Source of the DNA: Bacteroidales bacterium
GTDB lineage: Bacteria > Bacteroidota > Bacteroidia > Bacteroidales > CAIWKO01
NCBI GenBank assembly: GCA_023228145.1
Contig: JALOBU010000023.1
Span: 1 to 46,206 of the forward strand
Direction: 5' to 3'
Length of the DNA stretch: 46,206 nt
Part shown: one piece after another, positions 35,465 through 46,000 of the stretch
How positions within the stretch are numbered: position 1 is the first letter of the stretch
Layout of the letters: each line of letters opens with the position of its first letter
Translations under genes and position numbers: made by a program
The notes under the pieces: model-generated
Database searches by the model: none
What the model was told of the DNA's origin: nothing
Seen by the model: only the letters and a program-made list of their open reading frames with translations

Positions 35465-36391
35465 ATGGAAATATCATTCAGGTCATTAACATCCTGCAGT
35501 TTGTGCCCTCATAACTGTAAGGCAAGGCGTTTTTCAGACGCCGACGGATATTGCCGCATCGACTACAATTACAACATTAGCTCCATCGTGAACCATCACG
35601 GCGAAGAACCTGTCATCAGCGGCAGAAAAGGGATATGTAATATTTTTTTCAATCACTGCAACTTGCAGTGTGTTTACTGCCAGAACCATCAGATAAGTGC
35701 TAACAATAGCAAGTTAAAATCTAAGTACGATGATTTGGAGCAGGTTATTTCCGACATTGAACAATGCTTACGGAGAGGCTGTAAAGCTATAGGTTTTGTT
35801 TCGCCTTCGCACCAGCTGCCGCAGATGCTCTCTATCATCAGGGCATTTGAAAACTACCATCCCAGACCCGTTTTTGTTTATAATACCAATACTTACGACA
35901 AAGCAGAGGCCCTGAAAGAGCTCGAAGGTATTATAGATGTTTTCCTGCCTGACATGAAATATGTGGACGGAAACCTATCGAAAATATATTCCGGGGCACA
36001 CTGCTATCCTGAAATTGCAAAAAAGGCGCTGCAGGAAATGCTTCGCCAGAAAGGATCTGCACTGCACCTTGACGATGACGGGCTGGCCATATCGGGCATC
36101 ATCATACGCCACATGGTGCTTCCGGGACATGTTGAAAACAGCCTCGGGGTGTTGCGTTTCATCGCGGAAGAATTATCACCCAAACTCCACATTTCGCTGA
36201 TGTCGCAATATTATCCGACCATGAACACAAAAAAAATCAGTCCTTTAAACCGTACACTCCGAAAGAATGAGTATGACAGGGTTGTAAACGAGATGGAAAG
36301 GCTGGGATTGTCGAACGGCTGGATACAGGAACTTGATAGCAATGACTTTTACCGGCCCGACTTTGGGAAGAAGCATCCGTTTGAAGGTTAG
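35465..36391 (+). CDS. PflX-type radical SAM protein (COG1313-like)
   Basis: A 308-residue radical SAM enzyme. The [4Fe-4S]/SAM motif is Cys65-x3-Cys69-x2-Cys72 in 'NHCNLQCVYCQNHQIS'. An additional N-terminal set, Cys11, Cys14, Cys18 and Cys30 ('CSLCPHNCKA', 'GYC'), followed by 'HHGEEPVISGRKG', is typical of the PflX/pyruvate-formate-lyase-activase-related family COG1313. Later blocks 'CKAIGFVSPSHQLPQML', 'VFVYNTNTYDK' and 'IDVFLPDMKYVDG' fit as well. Its target is unknown; the family is not proven to activate PFL. It lies eight bases after the barrel gene and is likely co-transcribed. Confidence 0.85.
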   Translation: MEISFRSLTSCSLCPHNCKARRFSDADGYCRIDYNYNISSIVNHHGEEPVISGRKGICNIFFNHCNLQCVYCQNHQISANNSKLKSKYDDLEQVISDIEQCLRRGCKAIGFVSPSHQLPQMLSIIRAFENYHPRPVFVYNTNTYDKAEALKELEGIIDVFLPDMKYVDGNLSKIYSGAHCYPEIAKKALQEMLRQKGSALHLDDDGLAISGIIIRHMVLPGHVENSLGVLRFIAEELSPKLHISLMSQYYPTMNTKKISPLNRTLRKNEYDRVVNEMERLGLSNGWIQELDSNDFYRPDFGKKHPFEG

Positions 36392-36585
36392 GGGGTTGAA
36401 ATTTAGAAGTTAAAAGGTTGGGGAAGAAAGAGTTGCAATTTCTGCAGTCAGACAGAACTTATTGCTGCCCGACGGCAGGCGGGGAAGCCGACTGCAGATA
36501 ATTCACATTTGTGTTTTGTCTACTTTTCGACGGAGCCAACGTGACAAAACAATTAAGTTATATTTTGTAATGAACTTTTTCTTTA

Positions 36586-36659
36586 CACTGTGCTCTCTGT
36601 GAAACACACTGTGTACTCTGTGGTTTATGAATTGAGACACGATTTTTTCAACCACAGAG
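36586..36659. repeat. CTCTGTGGTT inverted repeat with imperfect direct repeats
   Basis: CTCTGTGGTT (36616-36625) is the exact reverse complement of AACCACAGAG (36650-36659), with 24 bases between. To its left CACTGTGCTCTCTGTG (36586-36601) and CACTGTGTACTCTGTG (36607-36622) form an imperfect direct repeat. Similar 'CACAGAG' sequence is, from memory, scattered between genes in many Bacteroidetes genomes. No T-run follows, so it is a weak terminator candidate for the radical SAM gene. Confidence 0.6.
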
Positions 36660-36855
36660 GTTAACGAAGTTAAAAATGGAGATCACAGAGGATTGTTTAT
36701 TCCATCTTGATGCGGGCTATTCATATCTTTTCCTTTTAGCTGCTCTGGTAAAAAATAATTTTTTTTAAAAGCTTGCACATCAGTTTTTTAAACGAATGAG
36801 TTGTTTTTTTTAAATTATTTTTAAAAATTTTTTCATTATTTTTTAATTTCTTACT

Positions 36856-36863
36856 TATATTTG
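36856..36863 (+). promoter_or_regulatory. -7 box (TATATTTG) of the giant secreted protein gene
   Basis: TATATTTG is a full match to TAnnTTTG, within a very AT-rich tract. Transcription would start near 36870, leaving an approximately 160-base leader before the start codon. That leader contains a short hairpin-forming piece, GCTTTGC and GCAAGGGC around the run of A residues near 36940, whose role is unclear. Confidence 0.5.
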
Positions 36864-37030
36864 CATATTTAATAAAAATATTTTTTTGAATAAAATTTAC
36901 ATTATCACTTCCATATCATTTTTTTTGCAACCCGCTTTGCTTTAAAAAAGCAAGGGCGGACAGTATATAATTTTACTTTCTGAATAAAATGAAAAATCCT
37001 ATCAATCTATAAACTAAAAAAAACAATAAT

Positions 37031-40000
37031 ATGAAAAGAATCTACAATCTCCTCATCGTTTTTCTGTGCTGCTTTGCAGCAACATTTTCATACGCACAAA
37101 CCGAATTCTGGGGCATGACCTCCCGGGGTGGCAATGGTGGCGGTGTGATATTTTCATACGACCCCGCCACAGATACCTACACCAAAAAATTGGATTTTGA
37201 TGGTGCTGCAAATGGAATTACACCTTGTGGCTCTTTAATGCAGGCCGACAACGGCTTGTTATATGGGATGACAAATATTGGAGGTGCAAACAACATGGGT
37301 GTTTTATTTTCATATGACCCCTCCACGGATACCTACACCGAAAAATTAGATTTTAACGGGGCTACCAATGGAGCTAACCCTTATGGCTCTTTAATGCAGG
37401 CCGCTAACGGCTTGTTATACGGGATGACACGTAGTGGAGGTGCAAACGATATGGGTGTTTTATTTGCTTACGACCCCGCTACAGATACATACACTAAAAA
37501 ATTTGATTTTAACACCACCAATGGAAGATACCCTTATGGCTCTTTAATGCAGGCAGGCAACGGACTGTTATATGGGATGACGGCTTCTGGCGGTGCAAAC
37601 ATCATGGGTGTTTTATTTGCTTTCGACCCCGCTACAGATACCTACACCAAAAAATTAGATTTTTACGGGAGTGCTAATGGAAGTGGCCCTTATGTCTCTT
37701 TAATGCAGGCCGGCAACGGGCTGTTATATGGCATGACACGTAGTGGAGGTGCAAACGATATGGGTGTTTTATTTGCTTACGACCCCGCCACAGATACATA
37801 CACTAAAAAATTAGATTTTAACGGAGCCGCTAATGGAAATTACCCTATTGGCTCTTTAATGCAGGCAGGCAACGGACTGTTATATGGGATGACGGCTAAT
37901 GGAGGCGACAATGATATGGGTGTTTTATTTGCTTACGACCCCGCCACAGATACCTACACCGAAAAATTAGATTTTAACGGGGCTACCAATGGAGCTAACC
38001 CTTCTGGCTCTTTAATGCAGGCAGGCAACGGGCTGTTATATGGCATGACATTTTATGGAGGTGCAAACGATATGGGTGTTTTATTTGCTTACGACCCCGC
38101 CACAGATACCTACACCAAAAAATTGGATTACGATGGTACAAACGGAGGTAATCCTTATTTTACAAATCTTTTAGAAACCCCCAAGGCCGGTGAAACCATT
38201 GCCACCTCTCCCCTGGCGTCAAACACTTTGTGTGAAGGCGAGAGTTTAAATGTGGATTATACAGTTTCGGGCACTTTCAATGCGGGCAACATTTTTACGG
38301 CAGAACTCAGTGATGCAACCGGCAGCTTTGCTACACCTGTTGCCATAGGCACCCTGGCTTCCACTACTGATGGTACTATTTCCTGTACCATTCCATTAGG
38401 CACAACGGAGGGCACAGCATACCGCATACGAGTGGTTTCTTCCGACCCAGTGGTTACAGGAACGGATAATGGCAGCGATATCACGATAAATACGATACCT
38501 GTCATTACCTGCCCCGCTGATGTATCCGTTTCCAACGATGCCGGTTTTTGCGGTGCGGTGGTGAATTATTCCCCTGCAACAGCCACAGGCGAGCCCGCCC
38601 CGGTGATAACCTATTCACAGGATGCGGGAACCTTCTTCCCTGTTGGCACTACAACAGTTACAGCCATTGCAACCAACTCCTGCGGAAGCGATACCTGCAC
38701 ATTTACCGTAACTGTTACCGATAATGAAATTCCTGTAATCACCTGTGCGGCCGAAATCACACAACAAAGTACACCACCATCCAGCGGATCGGTAATTATT
38801 AGCACCCCGTCTTTGAATTATTATGTGTACAATGGCACTTACTACCAGTTTGACTTCACGGACCCCATTCCTTCAGGATCTACGCTTACAGGTGTGACAC
38901 TGAATACTACTGTGTATTATCCTTACAGTACTGCCACTGCAGAAAATGAATGGATTATCAGCGGGACCAATGTGGGCTCTACTTACCCCTCTGCTCCGGC
39001 AGGAAACTACACTTATACGACTAATTTCTCAGGAAATATTCCGGGATATGTTTATGGTGGTACCAATAACATGAGGTTATATTCATTTTGGAATGATGTC
39101 AATTTCCAGAACGCTACAATCACATTATATTACTTCTTACCAGGGACTTGCAATGCCTATGTTACTGTTCCTGCTCCCACTTTCTCTGACAATTGTCCGG
39201 GAACTTCTATTACCAATGATTTTAATAGTACGGCTGATGCCACCGGAACTTACACTGTGGGAACTACAACCGTCATCTGGACTGCCACCGATTCGGCAGG
39301 AAATACCAATTCATGCACTCAGGAAATAACCATCACAGACAATGAGCCGCCGGTCATTTCCTGCCCTGCTGACATCAATGAAGCCACAGCAACTGTTGGT
39401 GAAACCTTATGCGGTAAGAATGTTACAATCACGGATGCTACAGCCACAGATAATTGCGCACTTGATACCATTTACGGTATCAGAAGCGATGCCTTGCTTT
39501 TATCAGAACCTTATCCTGTCGATACGACAACTATCAAGTGGTATGCTTATGATGAAGCAGGAAATGTGGATTCATGCCTGCAAACCATTATCATTACCGA
39601 CGGCACGCTTCCTCTGATAAGCTGTCCGGCAGATATCAGTGTAAGCAATGACCCGGGAGTTTGCGGTGCAGTGGTTAATTATACCGTAGATTATTCGGAT
39701 AACTGCCCTGGGGCTGTCCTAAGCATGACTAGTGGATTAGCCAGTGGCTCCACGTATCCTATTGGCACTACACCTCATACTTATTTTGTTACTGATGCTG
39801 CCGGAAACTCGGCGGCATGCAGCTTTAATGTGACTGTCACTGATGATGAAGATCCTGTAATCACCTGCCCATCAAACATCAGCGCGGATAACGATGCCGG
39901 ATTGTGTTCAGCGTCTATCACTATTATTGATGCCACGGCAACAGATAATTGTAATATTGATACTATCATCGGAATGAGAAGTGATGCTTTGCCATTAACA

Positions 40001-43000
40001 GACCCCTACCCTGTTGGGGCCACCACCATCACATGGATGGCTTACGATGATGCAGGATTGACTGATGATTGCATTCAGACCATCACGGTAAGCGACACCG
40101 CAACGCCTGCCATCATTTGCGCAACAGATCAGACGCAGACTGCCGATCCCGGAGTTTGCAGCGCCAATGTTATAGTTACAGGTCCGGCATACAGCGATAA
40201 CTGCAGCATTTTAAGCCTCATCAATGATTTCAACGGAACTTCAGATGCCAGCTGGAACTATCCGGTGGATACCACCTTTGTAACATGGACTGTAACGGAT
40301 GTGAACAGCAACACCAATACCTGCGTACAGACGATTATCGTTACCGACGATGAAGCCCCCGCACTGAGCTTTCCTTTTTATCCACAAACAGCTCAGGATA
40401 TTGTCAATATGTTTCCGGGAACACCAGATGGGGAATACACTCTTTATTTTGGCGGCGACCCTGCCAAGCCCTTCAGGGCTTATTGCCACGACATGACCGG
40501 AACGCCAACAGAATATATCACCCTGCAATATACCGGTGTCGCATATAATCATTCCCAGTACTTAGCCGGTGGCCATATTACCGGCACCGATGTAAATACT
40601 TACTGGGATAAAATACGTTTTGACCCGCTGACCATGACGGTAAACACTGCGGACTTCCTGTTTTCAACTTCCACCGGGTATATTGATGGCTCGGGACTAA
40701 CACAAGTCCCTTATGGCGAGGCGGGTGCCTGCAACTGGTGGGGAGTTCCAGGTACAGGAAATGTAGATTTGAGAGGTACTTCTTTTGCAGTCAATGATAT
40801 CTGGATTCCGGTGGGCTGGGCGCAATGGGGTTCTTCAACGGTAAGCCCTGATGAACAGGTGGTTGACTTTAGCGGTGGCGGCCAGTGCGGCAGCAACAGG
40901 CCAAGCATGTGTCTTGATGGCGGCGGATACTGCCTGAGATTAAAATATTATCAACCTACTTATGGCACTACCCTCTCCGTCAGCTATCCGGTCAATATCA
41001 TTCAAACTGCTGATTCCGGTGTTTGCCAGGCATTAGTTACTGTGCCAGAACCCAGTGGAACCGATAATTGCGGAGTTGACACCATTTATAACGATTACAC
41101 CGGCACGGATGATGCCAGCGGCATTTACCCTGTGGATACCACAACTATCACATGGACTGTGGTTGATGTTCACGGGAACTCATTCTCATACACCCAGAAC
41201 ATCATAGTTACCGACAACGAGCCTCCAACCATCGCATGCGCTCCTAACCAGTCGCAACCCAGCGACCCGGGCGTGTGTACAGCTCTCGTAACCGTTGTAC
41301 CACCTACTGTTGGTGATAACTGTGCTGTGGACACCCTGTATAATGATTACACCAGTACCGGTGATGCCAGCGCGGTATATCCCCTCGGTTTTACAGCTGT
41401 TACCTGGACTGTGGTTGACATTCATGGCAACTCCAGCACCTGCATACAGACCATCGAAGTTACTGATGATGAAGCACCAGTGATTACCTGCGGCTCCGAC
41501 ATCTCGCAAACCAACGACCCGGGCGTGTGCGGCGCCATGGTTAGCGTGCCGCCCTTCAATGGAGTGAGCTGCGAAATGACACCGGATTTCCAGGGGTATT
41601 ATGACCCCGCTAACTGGCTCATGCAACAAGAATTCGGAAGCATCGGATATGTGGACACTGCAGGAGCTCCCGCAAGCATTTATATGAACGGCGGAGATAA
41701 TTATTCTAATTCCTCTTCTGTTCTGTTCTATGAAATCACCATACCCTGCGACGGATACATCAATTTTACATGGAACTATCAGTCTTACGACTTAGCTCCT
41801 GAGTATGACCCCTTCGGATACTATATTGACGGGATATACACACAATTGTCAGACAATAACGGAGTACTTATTCAAAACGGAAACGCAAGCATTCCTGTGG
41901 CAACCGGCAATACTTTCGGATTTTACCTGAGTTCAAACAACTGGGACGGACAGCCGGTGAGCAGCTCTGAAGTATTCATTGAAAACTTCTCTGCACCCGC
42001 GCAGGTCATCGTTCCCAGCGATGCCATTGCCACCGACAACTGCGGTATCGCTTCCATTACCAACGATTATACCGGAACCTCTGATGCCAGTGCTTATTAT
42101 CCTGTGGATACCACCACACTGACCTGGACAGTGACAGACTTTTCGGGAAATAGTTCCACCTGCACCCAAACCATCATCGTTACCGACGATGAAGTCCCAA
42201 CCATCATTTGCCCCTTCTCCCCCGGCGGTGCCGTTCGCCCCGCTGACGCCGATTCCTGCTCGGCATACATCGCCGTGCCCCCCCCCCTGCCCGGAGATAA
42301 TTGCGCATGGGATTATTACATCAACGACTTCACCGGAACCGACGACGCCAGCGGAACTTATCCCGTGGGACTCACAACAGTAACATGGACCGTCTTTGAC
42401 ATACATGGAAACACCAACACCTGCATAGATTATATCGAAGTGCTCGACGACCAGCCCCCCGTGGCCATGACCATGGATACCACCATCTATCTTGACGCCA
42501 ATGGCATCGTCGGCATCACACCCGCCTTTGTCAACAACGGCTCCACAGACAACTGCGCCATTATCAATATGACCGTAACCCCTTCGCTCTTCACATGCAC
42601 GAATGTGGGAAGTAACACCGTCACCCTCACCGTGTATGACACCCACGGCAACCTCGATATGGTAACCGCCACCGTAACGGTCATTGACAGCATTGTTCCC
42701 GTGGTGTTCTGCAACCCCGCCACCATTGCCCTTGACGCCACAGGAAACGCCACCCTGCTGCCCGAACAAGTGTTAAACGGCGCCTACGACGCCTGCGAAA
42801 CCACACTGATGAGCATAGCACCCAACACATTCACCTGCACGGAAGTGGGAGACAACACCGTTACCCTCAGCGTGCAGGATGTCAACGGAAATATCGGAAC
42901 ATGCATCACCACAGTAACTGTGCAAGACAATACCCCGCCCATCGCATTGTGCCACGACCTTATGGTGTATCTCGACGCCACAGGCAACGCCGCCATTCTG

Positions 43001-46000
43001 GCTTCGGATATTGACAACGGCTCTTCAGACGCCTGCGGCATAGACACCCTCACTCTGAACACTTACGGCTTCACATGCGAAAATATCGGGCTCAATACCG
43101 TTACACTCTTTGCTGAAGATGTTAACGGAAACATCACTTCCTGCACGTCATACGTAATAGTAAAAGATACCATCCGCCCTGTGGCACTCTGCCAGGACAT
43201 TACCGTACAACTTGACTCAACAGGTAATGCTTCCATTATTCCTGCCGATGTGGACGGAGGCTCTACCGACGCCTGCGGCATTGACACCATGACACTTAAC
43301 ATGTATGATTTCTCTTGTGTCAATGTCGGTGACAACAGCGTGATTTTGACCGTAACAGACATCAACGGAAATGTTTCTTCCTGCACGGCTACCGTTACTG
43401 TGGAAGATAATGTACCGCCCGTTGCTCTGTGTCAGGATATTGACCTTTACCTTGACGCTTCAGGCAATGCTTCTATCATACCAGACGATGTGGACGGAGG
43501 CTCATCTGACGCCTGTGGTATTGACAATATGAGTGTAATACCTAATACATTTACATGTGCCGAAGTGGGGGACAATATTGTTACTCTTGAAGTAACTGAT
43601 GTTAACGGAAATATGTCTTCATGTACAGCTACAGTAAATGTAATGGATACAGTACCTCCTGTAGCGCTTTGCCAGAACATCAACTTACAACTTGATGAAT
43701 TTGGCAATGCTTCCATCACCAGCGATGATATTGACAATGGCTCAAGCGATGCCTGCGGCATCGCAAACATGTCGCTTGATGTGTATGATTTCTCATGTAC
43801 AGATGTCGGCGACAACAGCGTGGTGCTTACCGTAACCGATGTCAACGGAAATGTTTCTTCCTGCAACGCCACCGTTACCGTGCTTGATACAGTGCCGCCT
43901 GTGGCACTCTGCCAGAACATTACCATTCAGCTTGATGAAACAGGAAATGCTGCCATCGCCACCGCTGATGTGGACAACGGCTCCTGGGATGCCTGCGGCA
44001 TCGCAAACATGGTGCTCGATGTGTATGATTTCTCATGTACCGATGTCGGCGACAACAGCGTGGTGCTCACCGTAACCGATATCAACGGAAATATCTCATC
44101 ATGTGTTGCCAATGTTTTTGTGGAAGACCTGGTGCCGCCTGTAGCCCTTTGCCACGATATCACCATACAATTAGATGAATTTGGCAACGCTTCCATAGCA
44201 GCTGCCGATATTGACAACGGCTCCAATGATGCCTGTGGCATTGACATCATGACTGTGTTGCCAAACACCTTTACCTGCGGCAATGTCGGATACAACCCCG
44301 TGGTACTCACCGTTACAGACGTGAACGGAAACTCTGCAAGCTGTGCCGCCACCGTTACCGTGCAGGATGTGGTACCGCCCGTCGCCGTATGCCAGGATAT
44401 CACCGTATATCTTGACGATGCAGGCAACGTAAGCATCACCGGCGCAGATGTGGACAACGGCTCCAGCGACGCCTGCGGCATTGCTTTCCTGAATGTGAGC
44501 CCCAATGTGTTTACCTGCAGCCATGTCGGCGACAATATCGTAACATTAACCGTTACCGACAACAACATGAACACCACCACATGCACCGCCACCGTCACCG
44601 TGAAAGACTCCATAGCTCCTGTGGCGCTCTGCCACGACATCACCGTTTACCTCAACGTGAACGGAAACCTCGCCATTATTCCTGAAGACGTGGACAACGG
44701 CTCCAGCGATGCCTGCGGAACCACACTGGCAGTAACGCCCAACTACTTCGACTGCGGCAGTGTGGGGCCAAATACCGTGGTACTCACTGTAACAGACCCC
44801 AGCGGAAACTTCAGCTCCTGTGTCGCCATTGTTACCGTGGTGGACAACATCCCGCCACAGGCTCTTTGCCAGAACATCAGCATTTATCTGGACAATAACG
44901 GAGAAGCGGCTATCCTACCGGAAGATGTGGACTATGGCTCCAATGATGCCTGCGGCATCGCCTCGCTGACAGTATTCCCCAACGAATTCCTTTGCTCCAA
45001 TGTAGGAGAAAATATCGTTACCCTGACAGCAACAGACATTTATGGAAATGTGGCATCATGCTCCGCCGTGGTTACCGTGCTTGACACCATCGTACCTGTG
45101 ATAAACTGCCCGGAAAACCTCGCCGTGAACACACTGCCGGGAGAATGCAATGCGACCATCATTAACCTCGGGTTCCCCACTTTCGCAGATAACTGTGTCA
45201 TATCTGGCGTGAACAATGACGACATAGATATTTACCCGCTCGGATTCACAAACGTAACATGGGTAGTGTCGGACATTCACGGAAACACCAGCACCTGCAT
45301 ACAATCCGTGTATGTGGAAAGCATGCCGCTGGCTATAAACGATACCGTTATTACTGCTGAAAACACGCCCGTTATCATCCCCATACTCGAAAACGACCTC
45401 GATTGCGGAAACAACCTAAACCCCGCTTCCATCAACATTTTCAACGGACCCGACAACGGAACAGTAACCATAGATTATGTGAACGGAACCGTAACCTACA
45501 CACCCGACTACCTCTTCTATGGTAACGACCAGTTCGACTACCAGGTCTGCGACTCTACAGGACTCTGCTCTGTTGCCACTGTTTACGTCACCGTTGAACA
45601 AATCATCAATCCCGTGCTCGGAATTGCAAAAATGCTCTCAAATGTTGAAGAGATGCCAGACCATACCTTCAACATTACCTATATGATTACGGTGGAAAAC
45701 CTCGGAAACGACCTGCTCACAAATATACAGGTGACAGACAACCTGCACACCGTGTTCGGATGGCCGTTAAAATACTCCATCATCGACCCGCCAAACACCA
45801 ACAATACCATCACACCTAACAACCTCTTTGACGGCAACGCCGACATCAACCTGCTCGACGCTTCACAAAGTTACCTCGAAGTGGGGCAAAATGCTACCAT
45901 CGTTTTCACCGTCAACCTCGAAATTTACGGTGCTACGCAGGAATTTTGCAACAGTGCACTGGGAACGGCTTTCGGCTCACTCGGCGTGTACGTGGAAGAT

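Larger units (their letters stand above)
36392..37030. other. 639-base gene-free region with repeats and the promoter of the giant gene
   Basis: No coding sequence is convincing here. The left part holds decayed repeat sequence: a small hairpin (CTGCC 36465-36469 with GGCAG 36474-36478), two copies of CACTGTGNNCTCTGTG-like sequence and a 10-bp inverted repeat. The right part, from about 36770, is extremely AT-rich with long T and A runs and contains the promoter candidate at 36856. The leader from there to the ATG at 37031 is about 160 bases. Confidence 0.6.

Noticed and set aside
41933..42769. 278-codon open frame on the minus strand
   Set aside because: It is antisense to the giant gene, its product is a glycine- and histidine-rich composition artefact, and the plus-strand frame carries clear domains throughout.
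43447..44643. 159- and 238-codon open frames on the minus strand with repeating 'MPQASLEPLSTSA'-like sequence
   Set aside because: The repetition simply mirrors the 240-bp repeats of the plus-strand gene; no independent coding signal.
42441..45090. Regularly spaced repeats as a CRISPR array
   Set aside because: The period is 240 bp, whole units are homologous rather than repeat plus unique spacer, and the frame is open.
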